A program made the position numbers and the translations under genes. This document shows positions 21,719-30,382 of a stretch of DNA of 30,876 bases, one piece after another. Within the stretch, counting starts at the first letter, position 1, and every line of letters starts with the position of its first letter. Where the stretch lies: positions 1 to 30,876 of the forward strand of contig CAZOJJ010000037.1 in NCBI GenBank assembly GCA_964580105.1, in the 5' to 3' direction. This DNA comes from CAZOJJ01 sp964580105. GTDB lineage: Bacteria; Bacteroidota; Rhodothermia; Rhodothermales; Rubricoccaceae. The notes under the pieces are model-generated. The model was not told where the DNA came from. It saw only the letters and a program-made list of their open reading frames with translations, and ran no database searches.

Positions 21719-22423
21719 ATGATGCTCAAGGACCGGCTGGCGCGCCTCGGTGCCGTGGCGGAGCACCTCCCCTTCCACGTGGACGACGTGGAGGCGGCCA
21801 CCCGTGCGTTCGCCCGGTGGTGGGAGAGCCGGGCGGACGCCGACCTCCGAACGATAGAGGTGTGGCTCTATTGCTACACGCAGCGGTACGTCCTGCTGCG
21901 CCTGCTGCGCGAGGCCCACGTGCCTCCCTCCGAGGTGGACCGGCTGATCGAGGCCGTCTTCCTCCGCGCCCGGGACGGCCTCGGGCAGATCGACGAACCG
22001 GCGCACTTCACGCACTGGGTCAACGTGGTGTGCCGGAACGCCTACCTCAACGGGCGCCGACGGACCCCCTCGTTCCACCCGTTGGACGAGGGGGCGCTCT
22101 CGGACCCGGCCGGCACGCCGCAGGTGGACGTGGAGACGGCCTACGACCGCGACGTGATCCGGCGCACGTTGCGCCAGGCGGTCGAGCGGCTGCCGAGCGC
22201 GCTCCGCCCCATCGCCGAGCTGCGCCTGCTCGAAGGCCGCTCGTACCGGCACATCGCCGCCGTCACCGACCGGCCGCTCCCGACCGTACGCACGTACGTC
22301 GCCAAGGCGATGAACCGATTGCGCCAGGACCCGGGCCTACGGGCTCTGGTCTATCCCGACAGCGTGGGGGCCGGTTCAGCGCCGGGAGAGCCGGCCCCGC
22401 GTTTCCCCCTCGCCCGGCACTGA
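21719..22423 (+). CDS. ECF-like RNA polymerase sigma factor
   Basis: A 234-residue protein with the two-domain sigma-70 layout of ECF factors. Region 2 (about 25-110) includes W-L-Y-C-Y-T-Q-R-Y, the helix V-D-R-L-I-E-A-V-F-L-R-A-R and T-H-W-V-N-V-V-C-R-N-A-Y-L-N-G-R-R-R. Region 4 (about 150-205) has L-P-S-A-L-R-P-I-A-E-L-R-L-L-E-G-R-S-Y-R-H-I-A-A and the recognition helix L-P-T-V-R-T-Y-V-A-K-A-M-N-R-L-R. A linker of about 30 residues and a Pro-rich tail flank region 4. The downstream membrane protein is the likely anti-sigma partner. Two tandem ATGs (21719, 21722) leave the exact start open. Confidence 0.88.
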   Translation: MMLKDRLARLGAVAEHLPFHVDDVEAATRAFARWWESRADADLRTIEVWLYCYTQRYVLLRLLREAHVPPSEVDRLIEAVFLRARDGLGQIDEPAHFTHWVNVVCRNAYLNGRRRTPSFHPLDEGALSDPAGTPQVDVETAYDRDVIRRTLRQAVERLPSALRPIAELRLLEGRSYRHIAAVTDRPLPTVRTYVAKAMNRLRQDPGLRALVYPDSVGAGSAPGEPAPRFPLARH

Positions 22424-22550
22424 TGAAGACCGTTCGGCTCGCACGTGAAGTGCCGATAAATGTGCGCGAACGGGTTACGCGGGCGGGCCCTTCCGTGTCT
22501 ATGACCCGTACACCGTCGTCGGACGAGCGCCGACACCTGGGACTCAGGGG

Positions 22551-23471
22551 ATGAAACCCATCGAGCAACAGATCCTCCTCTACGACGACCTGCCTGCCTC
22601 GGAGCGGGAGGAGGTCGACCGCTACGTGGAAGCGCACCCGGAGTGGGCGCCGCTGCTGGCGGAGGCGCGAGGCCTGCACACCCTGCTCGGCACGCTGCCA
22701 CCCGCGGGAGCGGTCCCCGACGCCCTCGACATCGCGCAGTACGTGCTGGCGCGCCACCTGGACCGCCACCCGGAGGCGACGCCCCTCGCGCCCCACTACG
22801 CCGCCGTGGAGCAGGCGCTGACCGAGAACCCGGCGCTGGAGCGGCAGGCCCGGGCGATGGCCAAGGCCCTGGAGCAGATCGCGGCCGAGGCGGAAGACCC
22901 CGTTGCTCACTTCGAGCGTCTCACTGGGCGGCGGCTGGAGCCGATCCGTCGGGAAGAGAAGGTGATTGCGCCCACCTTCCGCCTGCACCGGCTCCAGCCG
23001 CTCCGCCTGGCCCTCGCCGCCTCGCTGGTGCTGGCCGTGCTCTACGGCGCGCTGGCGCTGGTGAGCCGGGGGCTCGAACCCGAGCGCGCCCAGGTGGCGG
23101 CCCTGGGCGACCTCCCCGAATCGTACGAGGGCCTCCGCCTGCGCGGAGAGGGCGCCGCCGACCGGACGGCGGACCGGTACGCCGCCGCCCTCGACCGACT
23201 TGCCGCCGCGCGCTCGTCGGTGCTGGGCCTCTTCCCGTCGTACGACGCGGCCGAGCTCGACGCCGTCGCGGCGGACCTCCGCGAGGTGATCGACGCGAGC
23301 GGCGAGGATTCCTGGGAGGGCCTCGAAGCCCTCTACGTGCTCGGACGCATCCGGCTCTACCAGGGCCGCGACGAAGACGCCATCTGGGCGCTCCAATCGG
23401 TCGTGGCCCTGGACGGCCCGCACGCCTCGGACGCCCGGCGCCTGCTCGACTACCTCCAGACCGAGGAGTAG
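22551..23471 (+). CDS. Anti-sigma-factor-like transmembrane protein with TPR-like C-terminus
   Basis: A 306-residue single-pass membrane protein. The cytoplasmic N-terminus begins M-K-P-I-E-Q-Q-I-L-L-Y-D-D-L-P-A-S-E-R-E-E-V, the helix pattern seen at the start of anti-sigma domains (zf-HC2-like region lacking the zinc Cys/His). One transmembrane helix lies at about 151-171 (L-R-L-A-L-A-A-S-L-V-L-A-V-L-Y-G). The outer part ends with TPR-like helices (A-L-Y-V-L-G-R-I-R-L-Y-Q-G-R-D-E-D-A-I-W-A-L). It lies 127 bp after the sigma gene on the same strand. The pair probably forms a membrane-sensed transcription switch; the signal is unknown. Confidence 0.75.
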   Translation: MKPIEQQILLYDDLPASEREEVDRYVEAHPEWAPLLAEARGLHTLLGTLPPAGAVPDALDIAQYVLARHLDRHPEATPLAPHYAAVEQALTENPALERQARAMAKALEQIAAEAEDPVAHFERLTGRRLEPIRREEKVIAPTFRLHRLQPLRLALAASLVLAVLYGALALVSRGLEPERAQVAALGDLPESYEGLRLRGEGAADRTADRYAAALDRLAAARSSVLGLFPSYDAAELDAVAADLREVIDASGEDSWEGLEALYVLGRIRLYQGRDEDAIWALQSVVALDGPHASDARRLLDYLQTEE

Positions 23472-23513
23472 ACCCCACCTCGGGCCGGGGTGGGCGGCGG
23501 ACGAGCCAGGCCC

Positions 23514-23521
23514 TACCTTTG
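23514..23521 (+). promoter_or_regulatory. TAnnTTTG promoter element upstream of the DciA gene
   Basis: TACCTTTG matches the Bacteroidota -7 consensus exactly and is 25 bp before the GTG start at 23547, leaving a short leader. No clear -33 TTTG is visible. Confidence 0.5.
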
Positions 23522-23546
23522 CGGGCACCCCTCCGACACCCCGACC

Positions 23547-23843
23547 GTGCCGTTCTACTCCACCAACCCCCAGCGCCTCGGCGACGTCCTCCGCGAGGTC
23601 ATCGACCGGCTCGGCTACCGCGACGGCATCGATGCGGCGCGGGCCGTCGAAGCCTGGCCCGAGCTGGCGGGGCCGACGGTGACGCAGGTGACCGAACAGG
23701 TCTGGATGCGCAGCGGGCGGCTGTTCGTCAAGGTGCGGAGCGCGGCGTGGCGGCACCAGCTGCACCTCCAGCGCGAGGGCTGGCGGAAACGGATCAACGA
23801 GCACCTCGGCCGCGAGGTCGTGGACGAGGTCGTCTTCCGATGA
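23547..23843 (+). CDS. dciA: DciA/DUF721 family protein
   Basis: A 98-residue protein matching DUF721 (DciA). It has L-G-D-V-L-R-E-V-I-D-R-L-G-Y near the start, then A-W-P-E-L-A-G-P-T-V-T-Q-V-T, L-F-V-K-V-R-S-A-A-W-R-H-Q-L-H-L-Q-R and the C-terminal W-R-K-R-I-N-E-H-L-G-R-E-V-V-D-E-V-V-F. DciA is the ancestral loader of the replicative helicase DnaB in bacteria without DnaC/DnaI; the short Bacteroidota type has just this core. I choose GTG 23547 (M-P-F-Y-S-T-N-P) since it follows a TACCTTTG element. The stop overlaps the next start (ATGA), so translation is coupled to the DUF1684 gene. Confidence 0.85.
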   Translation: MPFYSTNPQRLGDVLREVIDRLGYRDGIDAARAVEAWPELAGPTVTQVTEQVWMRSGRLFVKVRSAAWRHQLHLQREGWRKRINEHLGREVVDEVVFR

Positions 23844-24877
23844 GCCTCCGCCGCCTCCCCTGCGTGCTCGTGCTGGCGCTGGCCGCCCACGGCGGAGCCG
23901 CCCAAGACGGCCTCCTCGCCGGGCGCGCCGCCTTCGACGCCGAGTTGCGCGACCCGAACACCTCGCTCCTGGACCCGCGCGTCCAGGCCGTCTTCGACGG
24001 GGTCCCCTACTTCCCGGTCGATCCGGCCTTCCGCGTGGAAGCCGCGTTCACGCCCACGCCGGGTGCCCGGCCCTTCGCGATGCCGACCTCGGCCGGCACG
24101 GAGCAGCACTACGCCGAGGCGGGCACGCTCCGCTTCACGCTCGACGGCGAGCCGCTCGTGCTCCACGCCTACCGCGGCCTTACGATCACGGCCGACAGCC
24201 TCTTCGTCCCCTTCCGCGACGCAACGAGTGGGACGGAGAGCTACGGCGGCGGGCGCTACCTCTACGTCCCGCTGCCCGTCGGCGAAACCGTCGCGCTCGA
24301 CTTCAACGCGGCCACGAACCCGTACTGCGCCTACAGTCCGGCCTACGCCTGCCCGATCCCGCCCGAGGAGAACACGCTCGCCGTACCGATCCGGGCCGGC
24401 GAAAAGGCGCCGCCGCACGCCTGGCTCGACGCCCTCCTCGCCCCCATCCCGGCCGACTGGCCGTCCGTGACTTCGCCGTTCGGGCGGCTCGAGATCGCCT
24501 TCCCCTACCCGCCCCGGACGGTCGCCCACGCCGCGGAAACGGCGCCCGAGTTGGAGGTCCTCACGCTCGACGTGGACACGCTCTCGCTCTCGGCCGTCGT
24601 GCAGACGGCCCCGGTGGCGGTGGGCGCCGAGCAGCGGGCGGCGTTCCTGGAGCGGACGGTCGGGCGCATGGCCGCGCGCGGACGGATCGCCCGGCGCGAG
24701 GCGGCCACGCTCGACGGCCGGCCCGCCACGCGCCTCGTGCTGCGCACCGAGTGGGGCCGCCTCGACGCGCTCCTCGCCATGACCGACCGGCAGCTGGTCA
24801 CGCTCACGGCCTCGCCCTCGCTGGCCGATCGGTTCTTCGGCAGCGCCCGCTTCGTGCCCGAGGCGGACGGGCCGTAG
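23840..24877 (+). CDS. Exported DUF1684 protein with extra C-terminal domain
   Basis: A 345-residue exported protein. The signal peptide is residues 1-21 (L-P-C-V-L-V-L-A-L-A-A-H-G-G-A-A-Q). The DUF1684 core (about 57-190) shows P-Y-F-P-V-D-P-A-F-R-V-E-A, F-R-D-A-T-S-G-T-E-S-Y-G-G-G-R-Y (126-140), L-D-F-N-A-A-T-N-P-Y-C-A-Y and P-P-E-E-N-T-L-A-V-P-I-R-A-G-E-K. In this family the acidic and Gly residues line a conserved pocket of unknown function. Residues 220-345 form an additional beta-rich domain not usual for DUF1684, ending F-F-G-S-A-R-F-V-P-E. Its ATG overlaps the dciA stop. It converges with fabF. Confidence 0.85.
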   Translation: MSLRRLPCVLVLALAAHGGAAQDGLLAGRAAFDAELRDPNTSLLDPRVQAVFDGVPYFPVDPAFRVEAAFTPTPGARPFAMPTSAGTEQHYAEAGTLRFTLDGEPLVLHAYRGLTITADSLFVPFRDATSGTESYGGGRYLYVPLPVGETVALDFNAATNPYCAYSPAYACPIPPEENTLAVPIRAGEKAPPHAWLDALLAPIPADWPSVTSPFGRLEIAFPYPPRTVAHAAETAPELEVLTLDVDTLSLSAVVQTAPVAVGAEQRAAFLERTVGRMAARGRIARREAATLDGRPATRLVLRTEWGRLDALLAMTDRQLVTLTASPSLADRFFGSARFVPEADGP

Positions 24878-24906
24878 GAGGGACGCGCTCCTGCGGCCGC
24901 GGGGGA

Positions 24907-26172
24907 TCAGGCCTCGAACTTCTGGAACACCACGCAGGTGTTGTGCCCCCCGAAGCCGAACGCGTTCGAAAGCGCCACGTCCACGGTGCGGTCCTTCGGC
25001 GCGTTGAAGGTGTAGTCGAGGTCGCACTCGGGGTCGGGCGTCTCGAAGTTGATCGTCGGCGGGATGCGGTCGTGCCGTACGGCGAGGATCGAGGCGATGG
25101 CCTCGACGGCGCCGGCCGCGCCCAGGAGGTGGCCCGTCATGCTCTTGGTGGACGAGAGGCTCATCGCGTAGGCGTGCTCGCCGAAGACGCTCTTGATGGC
25201 CTTCGTCTCGGCCACGTCGCCGAGCGGCGTCGAGGTGCCGTGCATGTTGAGGTAGTCCACGTCCGAGGGCGCCAGCCCGGCGCTGCGGAGCGCCATCTCC
25301 ATCGCCAGTTTGGCGCCGAGGCCCTCGGGGTGGGGCGCGGAAATGTGGTACGCGTCGGCGCTCATGCCGAGGCCGGTGATCTCGGCGTAGATCCGCGCGC
25401 CGCGCGCCTGCGCGTGCTCGAGGGTTTCGAGGACGAGCGCGCCGGCCCCCTCGCCCATCACGAACCCGTCGCGGTTGGCGTCGAACGGGCGCGAGGCCGT
25501 CTTGGGGTCGTCGTTGCGGGTCGAGAGCGCCTTCATGTTGGAGAAGCCGCCGAGGCCGACCTCGGTGATGCTGGCGTCGGTGCCGCCGGTGACCATCGTG
25601 TCGGCCAGCCCGTTCCGGATGAGCAGGACGGCGTCGGCGATGGCGTTGTTGCTCGTGGCGCAGGCCGAGACCGTGGCGTAGTTGGGCCCGCGGAGGCCGT
25701 GACGGATCGAGATCAGGCCGGGCGCCTGGTCGATGATCATCATCGGGACGAAGAACGGCGAGAGCCGTCGCGGTCCGTGCTGGGCGTAGTCCACGACCTG
25801 ATCCTGGAACAGCTTCATCCCGCCGATGCCGGAGCCGAAGACGACGCCCGTACGAGCCCGCTCCTCGTCCGAGAAGGCCGCCGGGTCGAGGCCGGCGTCC
25901 CGGATGGCCTCGTCGGCGGCGACGATGGCGTACTGGCAGAAGGGGTCATAGCGGCGAGCCTCCTTGCGGTCGAGGTAGTCGCTCGCCTCGAACCCCTTGA
26001 GCTCGCAGGCGAACTTGGTCGCGAACGGTTCGGGGTCGAAGTGGGTGAGGGGCGCCGCGCCGCTCTCGCCGCGCATCATGGCGTCCCAGAAGGCGGGGAC
26101 GCTGAGGCCGATGGGGGTGAGCGCGCCGAGGCCGGTGACGACCACGCGGCGGCCGGGGAGAGAGTCGGGCAT
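24907..26172 (-). CDS. fabF: Beta-ketoacyl-ACP synthase II
   Basis: A 421-residue condensing enzyme that elongates acyl-ACP with malonyl-ACP in fatty acid synthesis. The catalytic triad is visible: Cys171 in V-S-A-C-A-T-S, His311 in N-M-H-G-T-S-T-P-L-G-D and His348 in S-M-T-G-H-L-L-G-A-A-G, with Lys343 five before it, the same spacing as in E. coli FabF. Other motifs are V-V-T-G-L-G-A-L-T-P-I-G at the start and G-F-G-G-H-N-T-C-V-V-F at the end. It follows acpP on the same strand with 144 bp between, the acpP-fabF pairing seen widely. The gap holds a TACGCATT-type repeat. The ATG at 26172 begins the family N-terminus. Confidence 0.98.
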   Translation of the reverse strand: MPDSLPGRRVVVTGLGALTPIGLSVPAFWDAMMRGESGAAPLTHFDPEPFATKFACELKGFEASDYLDRKEARRYDPFCQYAIVAADEAIRDAGLDPAAFSDEERARTGVVFGSGIGGMKLFQDQVVDYAQHGPRRLSPFFVPMMIIDQAPGLISIRHGLRGPNYATVSACATSNNAIADAVLLIRNGLADTMVTGGTDASITEVGLGGFSNMKALSTRNDDPKTASRPFDANRDGFVMGEGAGALVLETLEHAQARGARIYAEITGLGMSADAYHISAPHPEGLGAKLAMEMALRSAGLAPSDVDYLNMHGTSTPLGDVAETKAIKSVFGEHAYAMSLSSTKSMTGHLLGAAGAVEAIASILAVRHDRIPPTINFETPDPECDLDYTFNAPKDRTVDVALSNAFGFGGHNTCVVFQKFEA

Positions 26173-26190
26173 AGGAGCTACGTAAACAGC

Positions 26191-26246
26191 AATGCGTAAT
26201 CCGCAGAGGGGCAGCCGGGCGGGCCCTTACGCATTACGCATTCCGC
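26191..26246. repeat. TACGCATT-type intergenic repeat between fabF and acpP
   Basis: AATGCGTAA (26191-26199) is complementary to TTACGCATT at 26227-26235, which repeats overlapping at 26234-26242. The unit ends CGCATTCCGC (26237-26246), whose reverse complement GCGGAATGCG also occurs at 3373-3382 in the end of ccoI. Its AT-richness contrasts with its surroundings. It may form a hairpin in the acpP-fabF mRNA and adjust fabF expression. Confidence 0.6.
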
Positions 26247-26316
26247 AGGTACGTCCGGAAACGAGGCCCGGCGGCCGTCCGGACGAGGCGTCCGCCGGGG
26301 CGCGAGGCGGGGCCGG

Positions 26317-26565
26317 TCAGGCGCCCTTCTTCTCGGAGACGTAGTCGACCGCGTCGCCGACGGTGGCGATCTTCTCGGCGTCCTCGTCCGGGATGGTCAT
26401 GTCGAACTCCTTCTCGAACTCCATGATGAGTTCGACGGTGTCGAGGGAGTCGGCGCCGAGGTCGTTGGTGAACGAGGCGTCGCGCGTGATGTCGCTCTCG
26501 TCGACGCCGAGCTTCTCGATGATGATGGACGTGACGCGGGCTTCGATGTCGTTTCCGTTCGCCAT
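26317..26565 (-). CDS. acpP: Acyl carrier protein
   Basis: An 82-residue acidic carrier of fatty-acyl intermediates. The phosphopantetheine site is Ser40 in D-L-G-A-D-S-L-D-T-V-E-L. The recognition helix E-F-E-K-E-F-D-M-T-I-P-D-E-D-A follows. The N-terminus M-A-N-G-N-D-I-E-A-R-V has the usual helix I (V-T-S-I-I-I-E-K-L-G-V). ATG 26565 is chosen over the longer open frame because helix I starts directly after it. It heads the acpP-fabF pair on the minus strand and diverges from metK. Confidence 0.98.
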   Translation of the reverse strand: MANGNDIEARVTSIIIEKLGVDESDITRDASFTNDLGADSLDTVELIMEFEKEFDMTIPDEDAEKIATVGDAVDYVSEKKGA

Positions 26566-26947
26566 GGTGCGGTCGAGTGGGATGAGCGGGAGAGGAAATG
26601 GTGCGCGGAGGGCGCGGAGCCGAGACGGAGCCGCGGGCGGACGTTGGGGGCGCACCGGCCCGGCAAGCTACGGCCAAAGCGCGAACCGGTGCAATGCGAC
26701 GGAGCCCGCCGGCCGCCCTTCCTATGCCCGAACGCGGGCCGCGTTTCCCGAGCCTCGGCCCGCGTCGTGAGCGGCCCGGGGCCGGCCCGCTCCGTCGGGT
26801 GCCCGACCGGGTCTACGGAGGGATCCTTTGTAATAGGGATCCTTTGTAATTACGCGGAAGACGCCGCCGTGCATCGGCGACTCGGGGGGGCGGGGCTATT
26901 TTGGCGGCCCTAGCCCTCTCCGCTGCCCCGGCCCTTTCCTCCGACGC
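26566..26947. promoter_or_regulatory. Divergent control region between acpP and metK
   Basis: A 382-bp stretch with no supported gene. On the minus strand TAGCTTGC (26663-26670), a weak TAnnTTTG relative, lies about 100 bp before acpP. On the plus strand TATTTTG (26897-26903) lies 44 bp before metK and is the likeliest metK promoter element. A perfect 16-bp tandem duplication lies at 26819-26850. The other parts are plain GC-rich sequence. Confidence 0.5.
26819..26850. repeat. 16-bp tandem duplication upstream of metK
   Basis: AGGGATCCTTTGTAAT occurs twice head to tail (26819-26834, 26835-26850), identical in both copies, 97 bp before the metK ATG. At about 44% GC it contrasts with the surroundings. 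The position and spacing (about one and a half helical turns) would suit a dimeric regulator or a duplicated promoter box, but there is no match to a known operator that I recognise. Confidence 0.8.
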
Positions 26948-28132
<1,185 letters not shown>

Positions 28133-28140
28133 GCCACGCC

Positions 28141-28854
28141 ATGGGCACCGCTCCCCGGCTCCTGCCGTCCGCCCTCATACTGGCCCTCGCGCTCGTGGCG
28201 GCGGCCCTCGTCTTCGGGCTGTTCTTCTACCACGCCCGCACGCCGGAGCGGACCGTGCAGGTCGTCGGTGCGGCGACACGGCAGTTCGACACCGACGTCG
28301 CACGGTGGCGCGTTACGCTCAGCCGCAGCGTCGGGCTCGACGGCCTCTCGGCCGGCTACTCCGCCCTCCACGCCGACGTACGGCGCGTGAGCGCACAGCT
28401 CCGCGGCCTCGGCCTGCCCGACTCCGCCCTCATCCTGCAACCGGCCAGCGCGAACCCCCGCTTCGAAGAACGGGGGCGGATGACCGGCTACGAAGTGCAC
28501 CAGACGCTCCTCGCCGTCTCGCGCGACGTGGACGCCCTCGAAGGGCTCGCGCTCGATCCCGGCCGCCTCGACACCGGCGGGGCCTTCCTCCAGGGCTCCT
28601 CGCTGGAATACTTCTTCGACGGCCTGGCCGCGCTCAAGCACGCGTTGCTGGCCGAGGCCACCGCCGACGCCCGCCGACGCGCCGAGCAGATCGCAGGCGA
28701 GGGGACGGTCGGCGCGATGACCCAGGCCAGCGCGGGCGTCTTCCAAATCACCCAGCCGTACTCGACCGACGTCGAGTCCTACGGCATCCACGACACGTCG
28801 TCCCGGAAGCAGCAGATCACCGTCACCGTCCGCGCCACGTTCACGACGGATTGA
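28141..28854 (+). CDS. SIMPL (DUF541) domain membrane-anchored protein
   Basis: A 237-residue protein with one N-terminal membrane anchor (about 9-30, A-L-I-L-A-L-A-L-V-A-A-A-L-V-F-G). The SIMPL/DUF541 domain follows. It begins V-Q-V-V-G-A-A-T-R-Q-F-D-T-D-V-A-R-W and continues L-R-G-L-G-L-P-D-S-A-L-I-L-Q-P. The characteristic Y-E-V-H-Q-T-L-L-A-V and the helix A-T-A-D-A-R-R-R-A-E-Q-I-A lead to the final strand R-K-Q-Q-I-T-V-T-V-R-A-T-F. The domain faces the periplasm; related proteins have been linked to stress tolerance but the mechanism is unknown. It starts 8 bp after metK, so it is co-transcribed. An enzymatic tie to SAM is not suggested by the sequence. Confidence 0.88.
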   Translation: MGTAPRLLPSALILALALVAAALVFGLFFYHARTPERTVQVVGAATRQFDTDVARWRVTLSRSVGLDGLSAGYSALHADVRRVSAQLRGLGLPDSALILQPASANPRFEERGRMTGYEVHQTLLAVSRDVDALEGLALDPGRLDTGGAFLQGSSLEYFFDGLAALKHALLAEATADARRRAEQIAGEGTVGAMTQASAGVFQITQPYSTDVESYGIHDTSSRKQQITVTVRATFTTD

Positions 28855-28900
28855 AGCCGCCCGGCCGGCATCGGCGAGGCGTGTGCGGATTGGCGCACGC

Positions 28901-28933
28901 TTGACAACTTCCTGCCGGAAAAAGGTGTAGCAT
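28901..28933 (+). promoter_or_regulatory. Possible ahcY promoter
   Basis: TTGACA (28901-28906) and TAGCAT (28928-28933) are separated by 21 bp, longer than the optimum of 17. They lie 36 bp before the ahcY ATG, in the first AT-rich patch after the SIMPL gene. If active, ahcY has its own promoter besides readthrough from metK. The rest of 28855-28969 shows a weak hairpin only, and I see no SAH riboswitch. Confidence 0.4.
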
Positions 28934-28969
28934 CCGAATCTGACCCCGTTCCCGAAACCTCCCCTCCCG

Positions 28970-30265
28970 ATGGACCACAAGGAAGGACACTACAAGGTCG
29001 CCGACCTCGGCCTCGCCGAGGCGGGCCGCAAGCGGATCGAATGGGCCGAGAGCCGGATGCCCGTGCTCATGCGCCTCCGCGAGGAGTACAGCCAGTCCCA
29101 GCCCTTCAAGGGCTACAAGATCACCGGCTGCCTCCACGTCACCAAGGAGACGGCCGTGCTCATCGAGACGCTCAAGGCCTGCGGTGCCGAGGTGGCCTGG
29201 AGCGGCTGCAACCCGCTCTCGACCAACGACAGCGTGGCCGCCGCCCTCGCGCTCGGCCCGAAGGGCGACGGCGACGGCGTCGAGATCTACGCCTGGTACG
29301 GCCAGAGCACCGAGGACTTCTACTGGTGCATCGACCGCACCATCGACACGACGCCCTCGACGACGCTCGACGACGGCGCCGACCTCATCTTCCGCGTCCA
29401 CTCCAAGTTCCCCGAGAAGGCGGCCGACATCATCGGCGGCTCCGAGGAGACGACCACGGGCGTCCACCGCCTCCGCGCGATGGCCGAGGACGGCAAGCTG
29501 CTCTACCCCGTCTACGCCGTCAACGACGCCGAGACGAAGTGGGACTTCGACAACGTCTACGGCACCGGGCAGTCCACCCTCGACGGCATCCTCCGCGCCT
29601 CGTCGGTGCTCCTCGCCGGGAAGAACTTCGTCGTGGCGGGCTACGGCCACTGCGGGCGCGGCGTCGCCATGCGCGCCAAGGGCATGGGCGCCAACGTCAT
29701 CGTGACCGAGGTCAAGCCGACGGCCGCCCTCAAGGCCACGCTCGACGGCATGCGCGTGATGACGATGGAGGAGGCGGCCAAGGTGGGCGACATCTTCGTG
29801 ACCGCCACCGGCATGAAGGACGTCATCCGCGGCGAGCACTTCGTCTCGATGAAGGAGGGCGCCATCGTCTGCAACACCGGCCACTACGACGTGGAGCTCA
29901 ACCTGAAGGAGCTCGCCGAGCTCTCGACGGACACCCGGATGATTCGCGACGACAACCGCGAGTACACCCTCGAGAACGGGAAGAAGATCTACGTCCTGGC
30001 CGACGGCCGCCTCGTCAACCTCGCCGCCGCCGAGGGGCACCCGAGTGAGGTGATGGACATGAGCTTCGCCAACCAGTTCCAGGCGCACCTCAACCTCATC
30101 CGGAAGCACGAGGCCGGCGAGGCGCTCCCGAACACGGTGATGGACCTGCCCGAGGAGCTCGACCAGCAGATCGCACGGGTGAAGCTGGAGACGATGGGGC
30201 TCTCCATCGACAGCCTGACCGAGGAGCAGGTGGCCTACGCCACGGACTACTCCGCCGGCACCTGA
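28970..30265 (+). CDS. ahcY: Adenosylhomocysteinase
   Basis: A 431-residue NAD-dependent enzyme that splits S-adenosylhomocysteine into adenosine and homocysteine, relieving product inhibition of methyltransferases. Conserved parts are W-S-G-C-N-P-L-S-T-N-D near 80, E-E-T-T-T-G-V-H-R-L, and the catalytic V-N-D-A-E-T-K-W-D-F-D-N-V-Y-G. The NAD site G-Y-G-H-C-G-R-G-V-A and E-G-H-P-S-E-V-M-D-M-S-F-A-N-Q follow. The C-terminus stops after E-E-Q-V-A-Y-A-T-D-Y-S-A-G-T and lacks the long Lys-Tyr tail of the eukaryotic/proteobacterial form, as in the short archaeal/Thermotoga type. It completes the metK-SIMPL-ahcY block. Confidence 0.97.
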   Translation: MDHKEGHYKVADLGLAEAGRKRIEWAESRMPVLMRLREEYSQSQPFKGYKITGCLHVTKETAVLIETLKACGAEVAWSGCNPLSTNDSVAAALALGPKGDGDGVEIYAWYGQSTEDFYWCIDRTIDTTPSTTLDDGADLIFRVHSKFPEKAADIIGGSEETTTGVHRLRAMAEDGKLLYPVYAVNDAETKWDFDNVYGTGQSTLDGILRASSVLLAGKNFVVAGYGHCGRGVAMRAKGMGANVIVTEVKPTAALKATLDGMRVMTMEEAAKVGDIFVTATGMKDVIRGEHFVSMKEGAIVCNTGHYDVELNLKELAELSTDTRMIRDDNREYTLENGKKIYVLADGRLVNLAAAEGHPSEVMDMSFANQFQAHLNLIRKHEAGEALPNTVMDLPEELDQQIARVKLETMGLSIDSLTEEQVAYATDYSAGT

Positions 30266-30273
30266 CTCCGCCC

Positions 30274-30289
30274 GCCTCGGCGCCGAGGC
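30274..30289. repeat. 16-bp palindrome after ahcY
   Basis: GCCTCGGC is followed directly by GCCGAGGC, 8 bp past the ahcY stop. It belongs to the same palindrome family as 11010-11031 and 12442-12461. Confidence 0.6.
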
Positions 30290-30298
30290 CGAAAGACC

Positions 30299-30329
30299 GG
30301 GGCCGCCCTGCATCGCGCGGGGCGGCCCC
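30299..30329. terminator. Terminator hairpin between ahcY and the T9SS gene
   Basis: A 10-bp perfect stem (GGGGCCGCCC with GGGCGGCCCC) and an 11-nt loop lie 33 bp after ahcY, followed by TCTCTGTGCTG. It is placed to end ahcY transcription and possibly that of the converging minus-strand gene. Confidence 0.65.
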
Positions 30330-30382
30330 TCTCTGTGCTGCGGGAATGGCCTGCGGCTACCTCCTTCAGGAAGGACCGACGG

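Noticed and set aside
28855..28969. SAH or SAM riboswitch in front of ahcY or metK
   Set aside because: The leader before ahcY lacks the conserved SAH-riboswitch core and has only a weak hairpin. The metK leader has the 16-bp repeat but no SAM-aptamer features that I can recognise.
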